Assembly (NCBI GenBank): GCA_001599975.1
Contig: BCIO01000005.1
Span: 186,001-250,000 of the forward strand
Length of the DNA: 64,000 nucleotides
Origin: Cystobasidiopsis lactophilus
Taxonomy: Eukaryota; Basidiomycota; Agaricostilbomycetes; Agaricostilbales; Chionosphaeraceae
Direction: 5' to 3'
Part shown: piece by piece, positions 11,445 to 21,951 of the stretch
How positions within the stretch are numbered: position 1 is the first letter of the stretch
How the letters are laid out: each line of letters begins with the position of its first letter
Notes under the pieces: generated by a model
What the model was told of the DNA's origin: nothing
Databases searched by the model: none
What the model saw: only the letters and a program-made list of their open reading frames with translations
Program-made: the position numbers and the translations under genes

Positions 11445-12122
11445 TTAAGCTGAGCGGGTTCGGCCACGGAACTCCTTCAAAGCAGCCAGTCCGAGGAGAG
11501 GTGGCTTCGTATGGTCAGGGGTTCTGTGCGTTTCGCCGGACAGAGCATCAACCTTAACAACCTTGTCGTAGGTCTCGTCGCCCCCCACCCATATGGGAGG
11601 TGGATGCCTCGGCTGCGGATTCTTAAGGCCCGGTGGTGCAACTTCGTCCACAGTGACAGCGGCCGTAGCAAACGGAGCTATGCCAGCGACCCGTTCAGCT
11701 TGGCGAACCGCTTCCGAGATGGCGTGCTCCGTGCGCTGGCCCGGCACAAAAAGGAACAAGCACAAATGCCTAGACCTTAAAGCCCTCTGGTCGCTGACCA
11801 AGCCGACAGAGATGGACATCAAGCAGAACCCCACGATTTTGTGCTGCGACCGAGAACCGACAGCACCGGGACCAGCGTCAGGCCTAACAGCGATTGCGAG
11901 CACGTAATTGGTCGAGTGCGGATCCGCGAACGAGAAGTCAGGGAAGACGCTTGCGCCAGCCCTGTACCAAAAGATCTCCAGGTATTCGTAAAGAAAGTGC
12001 CTCTGATCGGTAGCGCCAGAGCTGACAGCGTTGGCGTGGGTCTGAAACTTCATGCACTTTGCGTGGTCGATGATAAAATAACGCATCTCATACTGGGTTG
12101 TCCGAGCCTGACCAGTGGGCAT
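11445..12122 (-). CDS. hypothetical protein, paralogue of the 9326-9880 gene
   Basis: Begins MPTGQARTTQYEMRYFII. An in-frame 72-base stretch beginning GTCGGC inside the frame (about 11809-11738) looks like an intron, because removing it joins GFCLMSIS to RTEHAISEAVRQAERV and improves the match to the paralogue. The product would be about 200 residues. The resemblance to the 9326-9880 protein covers the MRY[YF] start, the central strands and a helix of the form AISEAVRQAER followed by ATAAVTV. No known domain is certain; a GNAT-like fold is an inference for both. The two genes are on the same strand about 1.6 kb apart, consistent with an old local duplication. Confidence 0.45.
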   Translation of the reverse strand: MPTGQARTTQYEMRYFIIDHAKCMKFQTHANAVSSGATDQRHFLYEYLEIFWYRAGASVFPDFSFADPHSTNYVLAIAVRPDAGPGAVGSRSQHKIVGFCLMSISVGLVSDQRALRSRHLCLFLFVPGQRTEHAISEAVRQAERVAGIAPFATAAVTVDEVAPPGLKNPQPRHPPPIWVGGDETYDKVVKVDALSGETHRTPDHTKPPLLGLAALKEFRGRTRSA

Positions 12123-12669
12123 TGCCAGAGCAAAATTCTGAGGCTAGTGAGTCTGTGGCTGATCACGTCAGTACCGTCATGAGGTTCCAGGATGGAACAG
12201 CACTTGCCTTGGGCAGGAAAATTCGCTCGGCAAGTGGCTGAACGAGCGCAACAGAAATGGCGCATCTGCCAAGGCTTTATTCGACATCGTAAAGCTGTGC
12301 ACCGAGCGAGCGAGGCAAGAAGGGCAATGAACAGTCCCGGGCTCGAGCGAATTCGACTCGTCGTCGTTTTGAGCTTCTCGATGAAACAGCCCTCGATCCG
12401 CGTTCTCCGTCGGTCCTTCCCACTTAACGAGATGTCCAGTCTTGAATCAGAAGACAGAAGATCGATCTAGACGACGCCACATGGGAAGCCATCACGCTCG
12501 CTGAGAGCATGACCGTACCCCAACCAGTCCAGAGCCAGACTTTCCATTCGTTCGGCGTCCAGAAACCAATCAGAAGCACTCAGCAGCATCTCAGACATCC
12601 CAGCAGCCCACAACCCAAAGGCAGCAAGATCGCCTCGAGGCTCGAATTCGTCGTCTGCCTCCAACCATC
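12123..12669. other. intergenic, divergent promoter region
   Basis: This lies between the start of the minus-strand hypothetical gene and the start of TIM10, so it should carry both promoters. No repeat or further gene was seen. Confidence 0.4.
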
Positions 12670-13268
12670 ATGTCGCTCTTCGGGACCCGCTCTTCTGCGC
12701 CTTCGTCCTCCGCCTTTGGTCCCAATGCGCCCTCTCAGCAAGCGACCAACGAGCGGCTAGAAGCTGCAGCTTTGGAAGGTTCGCCTTGGGGCCTGCTCAT
12801 CTTTAAATTTTGATGGCGGCTCAAAAGGATGGGCGCAGTGGACATGGTCTCGGACTTGTTCAACCGATTGGTCGCTTCTTGCCACGCCAAGTGCATCCCT
12901 AGCGACAAGGGCTTCCACGAGGGGACGCTCAACAAGGGCGAGGGAGTCTGCGTGGATAGGTTCGTTCAATCGCCCTTGGCTTGCCCCTTGCCTGGCCCAG
13001 GCTGACGGCTGGTGTCTAGATGTGTGGCCAAGTACTTCCAGGTGCGCATGATTCCTGGTCCTAGACACTGGATGGGTCTGAGCGGGGAGCCTGTGACAGG
13101 TCAACGAGGTGGTGGGCAAGCGGATGCAGGTTCGTCCAATCACTCGTTCTCAGCATCGTCCACAGCTTGTCTTATACAATGCGAGTACAGGCCCAACAAG
13201 AGCAGGCGAACAAGCAGCAGCAAGCGGCCGGCTCAGGCGGCGGCTTTGGGTCCATGTTTGGCTTGTAG
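12670..13268 (+). CDS. TIM10: mitochondrial import chaperone Tim10
   Basis: Tim10 forms the hexameric Tim9-Tim10 chaperone that escorts hydrophobic precursors across the intermembrane space. Five exons (12670-12778, 12839-12959, 13020-13041, 13100-13129, 13191-13268) join in phase to 119 residues. The core VDMVSDLFNRLVASC is followed by the twin CX3C motifs CHAKC and CVDRC, with KGEGVCVDRCVAKYFQVNE matching the family closely. The Gly-rich tail GSGGGFGSMFGL and the extended N-terminus (MSLFGTRSSAPSSSAFG) are typical of basidiomycete versions. Exons 3 and 4 are only 22 and 30 bases. It is convergent with the proteasome gene, with 48 bases between the two stops, so the 3' untranslated regions must overlap. 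Confidence 0.93.
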
Positions 13269-13316
13269 AGTCCGCATCGTAATTTGTGTTTTGCAAAAAC
13301 CCCATCTCTCCAGCAC

Positions 13317-14487
13317 CTAGTCCTCCATGTCCTGCTCCATCTTCTCCTTCGCTAACCGCTCCGCTTCCTGTTGCGTCCCGAACCAGCTATTTGAGCTGAG
13401 TGTGCCAAATGGAAAGGACGGGGGACGAACCTGAAGTAATTCGGTCGGCACCTGGACGTGCTTCGAGTTGCTCTCCACGTCGCTGATCCACGTCATCTCC
13501 AGCTCAAAGTCCTTGTCCTTCCCCTCGTCGTGCACTGCGTAGATGCTGTGTGGTCTCGCGAACGTTCAGACAACATATGATGTAAAGTAGGAGGCAGGGG
13601 ACACACATTCGGGCGGCCTCGATGACCGCTTGCCGGCAGGACAGCTCCTCCAGCTTGAGCTTTTCGATCTCCGTCTTGGCCAGCTGCCGGCCTTTGCCAA
13701 TCGCGCAGCCTCGGTAGCCCTGTGGTTGGATTCAGCTGCTTGAGCACCACCTCATAAGTGCTCGAGGGAGGCAAGGCAACCCACCCAGTAGACGCCGTTG
13801 GGCTCGATGCAGAACAGCTGCGGGCCATAAGCCTTGTCGAGGCCGCCCAAGATGGCGGAGATACCAAAAGGCCGGACGGAGGAGTACAGGGTGTAGGCTT
13901 GGCAGTAGAGGCCCAGTCTCTCGGCCAGGTGCTGTGGCATCGTTTGGCTTTACCATACTAGACAAGTATAAGGGAGGTAAGGACGCACATTGACAGGGAT
14001 AGGCGAGCGGTAGGTGTCCCTGTAGTTCTCCGACTCTTCCTGGCCTCGATTCGCCAAATGCCGGCCGTCCGCCAGCAAACCGGCGGTGGCCAGGCCGATG
14101 TGCAGGTCGACGTTGGCAATGCGCTTGTTCGCGCCTGGGACGAGCAGCTTGGAGGCCACCAGCTTCTCGACCGCCAACACGACGCCGTCCTTGACGCGCA
14201 AGCCAATCGCCGTCCCTGCGTTCTCGACCGCTTTCCCGGCGCTGTGCAGCTACTGTCAAAAGCAATACTAGTAGTATAGGGCAGCGACGAGCACGCACTA
14301 CTCTATTTGGAACAAGCGGCCATCCCTGCAGCGCAACAATGAGCTCCGACCATGACAAGGCAAAGTGCGCAGGACGAACGGGGAGTAAGTGGACGAGGAC
14401 AGGTCATAGCCACTCCCGACGCCTTCAAGAGCACTCTGTGAGCTTGGCTAGTGAGCGTCGAGGGGGACAGGGCAACCAACCTGACAT
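13317..14487 (-). CDS. PRE10: 20S proteasome subunit alpha7 (Pre10/PSMA3 type)
   Basis: This is an alpha-ring subunit of the 20S proteasome. The first exon holds only seven coding bases (14487-14481, ATGTCAG). After splicing, the N-terminus reads [20 protein letters not shown] followed by [19 protein letters not shown], the alpha-type signature that gates the core particle. Then come [73 protein letters not shown] and, near the end, [19 protein letters not shown], which distinguishes alpha7 (PSMA3) from other alpha subunits. The acidic tail [11 protein letters not shown] is also typical. There are at least six introns; the one at 14380 and the one ending TA|C in QIEY are clear from phase. The assignment to alpha7 is confident; minor splice positions in the middle are less so. 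Confidence 0.92.
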
Positions 14488-14796
14488 TTTGGGTGGAGGG
14501 TGCGGAAGAAGCGGCGGGCGAAGCGCTGGACGGTGGCGAAGTGGCCAAGTCCTCGACTTTTGGGCTTGCCGATTCCATACTACTGCTCAGGCTGCACTCA
14601 TCAGATGGTGTACGGGCAGAATCGGCAGAGACGCCAAGCTGCGCTGATTCCAAATGCAAATTCACCCCGCTCGTCGCCACCGACATCAAACCTCCCCCCC
14701 AAAAACCTGAAATCCATCCACAAAAATTCGGCAGAAGCACACCACGAGCGAACAAGGTAAGCCCAAGGCACGTTGGAATAGAACAGAAAGGCCGCC

Positions 14797-16714
14797 TTAA
14801 CAGCCGTAAGGCTTCCGCGGGCACCTGACCCTGCAGTGGCCCTCGTCGTTGTATTGTGCACCGTTGGTGTAGCACGTTATAAAGTCGCCACTAAAAAGGG
14901 TGTAGAACGACGCGGAATTCCCGACGGGGTCGCTGTACAAATCTTGGGTCAGATAGGCGCCCGTCTGTGTGGGTCCAATCCCAGTCAAGGCGTGCGTGCC
15001 AAAGGAAATGGCTCAGAGGAACTCACCCAGGAGTCGCCTTGATGAGAGAAGAAGCAGGCCAGGTGGTCTGTAGGCGGCCTAACGCTGCACCGATTCAGAA
15101 CTCACTCGCTCGGCATAAGAAAGAGAACGGAAGCCTCACCCGTTCGACTTAGAATAGTCGCACCTCAGTGCCCGGTCAAGACTAGTAGTCTGGATCAGGG
15201 TGTCAAAGCCATCGTCGGCTTCTTTGGGGCAGATGGCCACGCAGCTGCAAAACCCCCCAACACAGGCTCAAATCCCGATTTATGGTCCACGGTCATAAAG
15301 GACTTCACGCACGGAATGTTGGTGACAACTGCTGCAGTGACCGTCTGTGTGTTCGTGTTGGTCACGGTGGCTTGGAAGACTGTCGTCGGCTCGCCTTCGA
15401 CGAGTTCGGTGGTTCGGGTGGTGGACGGCAGCCGAACTTGTTGCACCTCTCGCGTCGTCACCTGCGTGCCCTCGATGGCGGTCGAGTAGTCTGTAACCGT
15501 CTTAGATTGGGCCTGGGTGGTGTAAGAAGTGCTGGTGCTCGTGACAAAAGCTGTGCTGAGTGACGTGGTCGACGCCCTGAGCAGCTGTGTAGTAGTGGGA
15601 GTAACAGTCGTCTGTAAATAGACCCCAGGAAATCAGGTCAATCCGTACAAAGATCGAGAACATTTAAAAAAAGCGCACGTAAGGCTGACCAACCAATATC
15701 AGGCATGCGGCTTTGAGGAAGCCTGGGTCAGCTTTCGCTACAGCAGCGAAAAGGGCTGTGATATCGACGGCGCGCTCTCTCAGCTCAGCACGCTTTCGGG
15801 CTGGGTATGCCGCAGTGGTTGGGTCCTGGAAGATCAGTGAGCGGGATCAACCGGCACTTTGGGAAACCGCATACGCCTTCCACCACCGTCCTAGTAGCTG
15901 TGGTGAATACTGTCGTCGTCGTGTAGGTGTAGTAGCCTTGCTCCTGCAATTCGTTGAACATGTGGAATCAGTCCACCTGAACTCTTCAAAAAAGTGCAAG
16001 GGGCAAAGCTTGCCGTCGGATTGAACGTGGCTAAGGATGTCTCAGTAACCTGGGAAGCTCCATGCGTCAGCTGTCCGGATTGACGCAGCACAATGGGCCT
16101 TCGAGTAACACACAACATCGTACTGCGTTTGGAAGTCGGTTTCGGTAATCTGATATCTCAGCCACTGTTAGACGTATCGCTTCGTGATACAGGCGGCAGA
16201 ACGGCCTACAACGGCGGTCGACGTCGAGGTAGCCACTTCAGTGGTCTGCGAACGCAAGCTTGAATAGGCGAACTAGGCCAAAGTTTCCAAAGAGCGACAC
16301 ACCGTCGTGTAAGTAGTTGTCAGCACATCCTGGGTAATCTGATAGGGCAGTATGGGGCATTAGATAAAGATTCAAGACGAGCAGCGAGGAACAGACTCAC
16401 GGTGGTTCCGGTGGGCCTTGTAACTAGCGATCTTATCTGAATAAATTTGGAACAGTTGAGCTGCCACGAATAGACTAAATGACACGAGGGAAACGAACAG
16501 TGGTTAGTGAAGTGGACGTGATGGTCGCCGCTTTGGCCGTCTTGGTCTGGACGGGTAGGTAGGCGACGCAAAGGGCCTTGACTTTGGCCACATCTGATTT
16601 GAGCGCAGAGGCCCAGTTGGAGGATGGGGATGCAGGCTGGACAGGCGAAGAGGTAGGGGCAGCGCTTGCTGCGCTACCAAGAGCCAAAGCGAAAAGGACA
16701 GTCGTTAGATGCAT
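14797..16714 (-). CDS. secreted or wall-associated Thr-rich protein built from mini-exons
   Basis: Starts MHLTTVLFALALGSAASAAP, a clear signal peptide. A short Cys-bearing segment (KVKALCVAYLPVQTKTAK) leads into many exons of about 35-60 bases, each encoding a Thr-rich strand: TSTSLTT, ITQDVLTTTYTT, TTEVATSTSTAV, ITETDFQTQYDV, VTETSLATFNPTAS, QGYYTYTTTTVFTTAT. A larger exon follows (QLLRASTTSLSTAFVTSTST, VTDYSTAIEGTQVTTREVQQ). The C-terminal domain is Cys-containing and folded-looking: CVAICPKEADDGFDTLIQTT, LDRALRCDYSKS, YLTQDLYSDPVGNSASFYTL and a final GHCR. The stop at 14797 assumes no further exon. Function unknown; the layout suggests a glycosylated stalk carrying a Cys-stabilised head. 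The exact splice pattern in 15700-16500 is approximate. Confidence 0.6.
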
Positions 16715-17610
16715 TGCTTCCCAGAGTGGTAGTAGCAGGCAGAAGGGAGCCTGACCAGGGCAGGCGTTTCATTAAAAAAGAACGGATCTTCCGGCCCGCA
16801 GCCAAGGGAAGCCAAGGTGGACGACATCGTAGGAATGCCAAGCATATCACCCCAGAGACATGGCGATCCTTTTGAGGGCTCCCCGTCTCCAGTCTCCAGC
16901 GCGCGTCGAATGACAGAAGGTCAGGCTTTCGCTTTCCGGACTGTCCTGTCTTGTTGCCACCATAGCGAGCTACACAGAGGTGCGTCGGCCGACGAGTTGA
17001 AGAGGGAGAGGGATCCGATCCAAAATGTTCAGACAAATCGAGTGGTAGCAGCCCCTGTGTTCCACCGCAAGAACCACTTTCAAGACCCGTCGGACTGAAG
17101 ACGTAGCTGTGGCAGTGCAAGCAGAGCGAACAGACTAGTCCAGATAGCGAAACATCGCCGTGGGAGCCAATCAAACCGCCAAGCGAAGTCAAGGTCTCAC
17201 AAGTCCCTTTCACATCCGGTGACCGGCTGAGAGACTTGCAAAGGCAGGACTGACCTAGGCCCAGCATCAGGTGGTATGGTGCGAATGCGGTTCTTTGGAT
17301 CATCTTTAAATTTGGATCAGCCTCAGGAGGGCGATGGCAGGCTTGATCCACAGCCGACGACGGGGGAAATTTATGGGCATTCGCAACCCGCTGCAAGCAC
17401 AGATAGCAATCAAGCCGACAGAAGCCTACGCGGCAGCTGAAAGATGGCGCTTATTAGGGTGGTTGGCGCGGTCGAAGCGGTCAGCTCGGAATTTTGGCTC
17501 GCCACCGGCAGTGAGAGCCGGCTGAATTTTGGGAAGGGTGTGCGGATGGCGCAGATGCGAACGTGCTCTAAAATGTCCGTTGGAAAGCATCTAGTGTCTA
17601 ATGGTCATAT
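16715..17610. other. intergenic, no gene recognised
   Basis: Upstream of the secreted protein and downstream of the CRAL-TRIO gene. A 240-codon minus-strand frame (17396-16674) overlaps the secreted protein's start in another frame, lacks family resemblance and is judged non-coding. Confidence 0.4.
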
Positions 17611-18701
17611 CTAGTAGGACCAGCCCTCCTTGAGCTCGCGCTCGGAAATGCCAATTTTGCCACCGAGCTCTTGCCACCTGGTGAACATCTTGTCCCGGCG
17701 CCCCAAAGCGAAAGCGGTGATGGACGTCTCCGCATCGAACCAGTAGCTCTGGTGGTCGTATTCCTGAAACTCAGCTGAGCCACCGAAGACCTTTTCGAGC
17801 TGGTCTGGTGGGGCGGCAGTGGTGGCGTCGAAGAGGAGCTTATCTACCAGCGTACATCGTTCAGGTTTAACTAGACGTCTGTGGGATCGAAGGCAAGGGA
17901 AAGACTTGCTGCGAGTTTTCGGATCCAGCAGCGGCAGGATGAGGCTGAACATGCCTCGGACGACCCATGGTAAGTTGATGATGATGGCCTTGCCCTTTTC
18001 AAAATAGTGAGAATGGTTCCTTGTTGAAGGTCAAACAGGCTTACCAGGCGCTCGGGATAGTACGTCTGCAAGATGTGCAAGGCCTTGCGAGAGGTGCCAA
18101 TGTCAGGAGATCTGTTTGGCCTCATGCATCAGAATACAACAGACTGAAAAACTCAGAGAGATGCTGCGTACTTTGAGCGATCAGCAAAGTTGACCAGCAA
18201 GCAGCACGTCTCCACGTCGATGCCCATCAGGTACTCGGCCATGGTCATCATCCAAACCATGTGGTGCAGCTGGCGGTCGGACTTTGTCGTATTTTGCCTA
18301 GACGGCCGCATATACCAACAAGGCTGCTTGAGGTTGTCGAAACCAAACAGCAGCTGTTTGCCGGTCTCCTGCTCTGGCGAGATGTAGTCCACAGTCCAGC
18401 TGTCCACTCCTCCGCCCCATTCGCGGCGCCACACCAGAGTGAGCTCCAACCTCTTGATGGCTTTGGCAACATCCCGGTTCTCAGCCCGCAGAAACCGAAG
18501 CAGGCAGTCTTTCGTGAGCCAGAAGCGCTCCTTGTCCGACAGCGCTCTCTTCTCCTCCGACCCTTCGCTGACCGGTAGTGCCTCCAAGCTCTCAAAATGC
18601 GCCTGCGCCTTTGCCAGCAGCTCCAGATCGCCTTCTTTGAAGTCCACGGGCTGGGGCGCAGTGCCCGAGCCCGGCTCTCGCGGGAATTTTAGCACAGACA
18701 T
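17611..18701 (-). CDS. CRAL-TRIO (Sec14-like) lipid-transfer protein
   Basis: Sec14-like proteins bind and exchange phosphatidylinositol or other lipids between membranes. Exon 1 encodes MSVLKFPREPGSG.. with the CRAL-TRIO-N helix region (LTKDCLLRFLRAENRDVAKA, IKRLELTLVWRREW) and the start of the lipid-binding domain (GFDNLKQPCWYMRP, HHMVWMMTMAEYLM, VETCCLLVNFADRSK). After two introns come SPDIGTSRKALHILQTYYPE, RL and GKAIIINLPWVVRGMFSLIL, PLLDPKTRSK, the conserved membrane-gate region, then PPDQLEKVFGGSAEFQEYDH near the C-terminus, matching the typical 'LPxxFGG' end. Length about 330 residues is usual for the family. It starts 190 bases from the divergent D-amino-acid oxidase, so the two share a promoter region. 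The specific lipid is not predictable. Confidence 0.85.
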
Positions 18702-18891
18702 GTCGCTTTTCGTGATTCGTAAAAGAGCGTAGGGTCAAGCAGTTCTGATAAAGGGCACGAAAGACGACAAAATGGCGCCCAGAAGAGCGAGGTCGCTTTC
18801 GCACGGTCGATTGGGAGAGAAAGAACTTCCTTGCTCCTCGTCCGCCAAGTTGCTTCATTTCTGGCTTTTGGTTACCTGTACAGCTACAGAA

Positions 18892-20468
18892 ATGGACGTT
18901 GTCATCTTCGGCAGGCGAGTCTGGTCTCTCCGGCGTGCTCCCGGTGGCTTCGAGCTGAAATCAGAGCTCCGATAACAACAGCGGCATTTGGGGCTTGACG
19001 GCGGCCAAGGTGCTCTCAGAATCTGGTTACAATGTGACGATTGTGGCCAAGGACATGGCCGAAGACGCGAACAGCCAGGGTTTCGCTTCGCCTTGGGCCG
19101 TGAGCATCGCTGCCCGGTTTTGATGGAAGTCCAAGTTTGACTCTGGCGCTTCTTCAGGGCTGCAATTGGTGCAGTTTTGCTCAGGAGAGCAAGCGAGAGC
19201 AGCAATGGGACGCAGTGACTTACGCCTATTTCAATCTATTGGCCAAAGAGCAACCAACGCTCTGCGAAAAGGTGAGTCGCCGCCCTATGTTTCTTCCCTT
19301 CAAAACTGACCCTTTTGCCTCTCAGATTACATTTTATGACCTTTGGGACGAAGGGCATGCCAAGCCAGTCCCGTGGTTCTCCCAAGTCGCCGATAACGTG
19401 AGTGGCGTGCATATCTTTCTTCCCCTTTCAAGTTACCAATGGAAGCTCCCTCACAGTTTCGTATTCTGAAGCAAGAAGAAGTGCCTTCTCCGTACCAACA
19501 AGGCGTTACCTACAGCTCTTTCATCCTGCACGCTCCTAACTACCTTCTTCACCTCTCGAGCGAGCTCAAAGCAAAAGGCGTTCAATTCATCCGCAAGCGC
19601 ATCTCCTCGATTGACGAGCTCTTCGATTTGAAAGATGTCGGCCCCGTCGATGTCGTTATCAATGCTTCTGGGCTCGGAGCGCGCTCCTTGCTTGGAGTGG
19701 AAGATGCGGCGGCTCACCCGATCCGAGGCCAGGCAAGGCCTTCCTCTTGTCCTTCTGTTTTCCGAATGTAACTGATGGAATATCGCAACAGACAATATTA
19801 GTTAACGCGCCTGGCGTCAAGACTTGCTTCATGGCACCTCAACAACTAACGAAGAACACGGATGGCTCGTTCACCACGCCCAACCCTGGCGATTCCACCT
19901 ACATCATTCCGAGAGCAGGTTGCGACTTGGTCATCTTGGGCGGCTGCTTTCAACCGGACAGCTTTGACCCGCTGCCGGACTACCAGCTCGCCGAGCGGAT
20001 CCTGCAAAGGACTTACGAGCTGTGCCCGGACCTGGCTAAGAACGGATCGTCATGGAAGGACATCGACATCGTGTCGCATAATGTTGGGTTCCGACCGGCT
20101 CGGAGAGGTGGCGCTCGTGAGCTATTACCCCGCCATGGTCTTCTCGTGCTTTCCCTCAATCCCTACTTCCTACAGGACTGGAGATAGAGACTAGAACTGT
20201 GGGAGTGCCTCGGCCTTTAGCACCCAAGGTCGAAGGGAAGGAGCGACAAGTAACAGTACTTCGTGAGTTGTCGGCTGCAACGCGCGTCTTTCCCTTGCTC
20301 ATCGCCTCAATGCAGATGCATATGGTATTGGTCCCGCCGGGTGTGTCCCATCTTTTTTTTTTGTTGCCCATCGCAGATGCTGACTCCCATCCCAATCTCA
20401 GGTATCAATCGTCCTATGGCATGGCGAAAGAAGCGTTGGAGCTTCTTTCTAAAGTGGCGGCAGCCTGA
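18892..20468 (+). CDS. DAO1: D-amino-acid oxidase
   Basis: This FAD enzyme oxidises D-amino acids to 2-oxo acids, ammonia and hydrogen peroxide. Nine exons join in phase (18892-18914, 18982-19099, 19158-19271, 19326-19397, 19457-19732, 19792-20116, 20176-20262, 20316-20340, 20402-20468) to 368 residues, the usual length for Rhodotorula-type enzymes. Motifs: dinucleotide fold [59 protein letters not shown] with [26 protein letters not shown] and the FAD-contacting [15 protein letters not shown]. Introns 18915-18981 (AG|GCGAGT) and 19733-19791 (CAG|GCAAGG) start with GC rather than GT. The protein ends SKVAAA, without the SKL-type peroxisomal signal found in the Rhodotorula enzyme. Its 3' end overlaps or abuts the convergent SDR gene. 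Confidence 0.93.
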
Positions 20469-21951
20469 TCTTATTACACATGTTTTGGTTGAACGTTATG
20501 CACGCATGTTGAAGACAAGTGGGTTTCGCGAGGTGCCCAATTCTAGTCCACTTTGGTGCTCCCTCCCAAGGCCACAGAAGACGAAGCTCCCCCAACTGCA
20601 GGATATCAACAGCGCATACCACCTGCGGCAAAATGAGATCTCGTGGACTGAAAAGAGTCTTTAAAAGCTCACCATCGGCAATGTAGTGGGCTGAAGGAGA
20701 ATCAGACATGCTTATGAGGGAAGGCGTGACCTGACTCACAGCCTGTGCAGTAGCTTGCTTTCGTGGAAAGCAAAAAGCTGACAAGGTGACCGATCTCTGA
20801 CGGATCAGCAAGTCGGGCTAGAGGTGCCCTTTCGGCAAACTTTTCCAGTGGGATGCCCGTTTCGACCGCGAGCCTGCGTGGACGCCCATCAGAGAGAATC
20901 TTGAAGGAGGCACGGATGAGAGAAGATCTTACTCCTCTACCATTGGGGTGTACGTTACGCCTGGACAGACGGCGTTGCACCGAATACCTCTGAGGGAAGG
21001 TTCGACCATGAGCGGAAAGTAGGACAAGGCTTGGAGTGCAATACTCACTTCGACCCATAGTCGCGGGCAGCAACCCGAGTTAGGCCAAGCACAGCAGATT
21101 TGGAGGTCGAGTATGCTGTAGTGAGGCCTTCCCCGTACTACAAATGTCTGCGGTCAGTCTTGCTCTTCGAAGCACGACGAAGGCCATACTAAGGCTGCTG
21201 TGCTGGCGATGTTGACGATAGAAGACCCATATTTGAGGTGATTGATGATGTACTTCATGCAGAGCATAGAGCCCGTGACATTGATGGTCTGGGCAACAGA
21301 AGTCAGAAGCTCGCCAAAACGCCTACAAGCGACTCTTACTAAGGTCCGTTGGAACTCAAGAGGATCCACCTCTCCCACTGGCTTGTCAGACTTGCCAAAG
21401 ATGGCGGCGCCATTCTGTGGAAAAGTGACTTTCAGATGGGCATGCCGCTGGCTGCGGTCAAGACTTACAACGAGTCCATCGACCTGACCATAATGTGCAA
21501 CAACAGCTTTCACTGCTGCTTCCACTTGGTCCGCTTTGGTTACCTGCAGCTTGAGATCAAAGAGGAGCCCATCCAAGCCAAGAGTTCAAGTGCGCCTACA
21601 TCGACCTTCTGCGTGATGACCTTGCCACCGAAACCTTCAACCTCGGCCTTGGACTCTTGCAAGCCCTTCTCGGTCATGTCGAAGAGAGCAACAGATGCGC
21701 CTTCCTTGACCAAGATGATCGCCACCGCTCGCCCAATGCCGCCGCCTCCCTGGATGAATGCAAGACATGGGCGACCTTCTTCCCTCAAGGGAACGGGATG
21801 CCTACGCCTGTGATGATATAGACTCTTCCTTCATGAGGTGGTCCAAAGACGTAGTTCGCCGCTGTCAATCCGGTCAGTCGATCATGGCCAGCTCAAAGTC
21901 GAGCCAAGCTGGCCTACCTGTTCCCTGATGCGGATCTGTGACTTTGACCAT
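20449..21951 (-). CDS. short-chain dehydrogenase/reductase (SDR)
   Basis: NAD(P)-dependent oxidoreductase of the classical SDR type. The start at 21951 (MVKVTDPHQGT) joins through two introns to AANYVFGPPHEGRVYIITGG and the cofactor loop GGGGIGRAV, with Asp in VALFDM pointing to NAD(H) preference. Further: KVDV, VAHYGQVDGLVV, NVTGSMLCMKYIIN, SSIVNIASTAAL, catalytic YSTSK with SAVLGLTRVAARDYGSK, then GIPLEKFAERAPLARLADPS, EIGHLVSFLLSTKASYCTG and SHYIADGELL. Family members usually stop soon after IADGG; here the frame runs on to 20449, so either the tail is longer than normal or one more intron exists before it. The segment between NVTGS and VDGLV contains an unusual insert (about 21330-21440), part of which may be an intron. 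Substrate unknown. Confidence 0.8.

Noticed and set aside
16674-17396. 240-codon minus-strand frame upstream of the secreted Thr-rich protein
   Set aside because: No domain, mixed composition and overlap with the signal-peptide exon of a better-supported gene in another frame.
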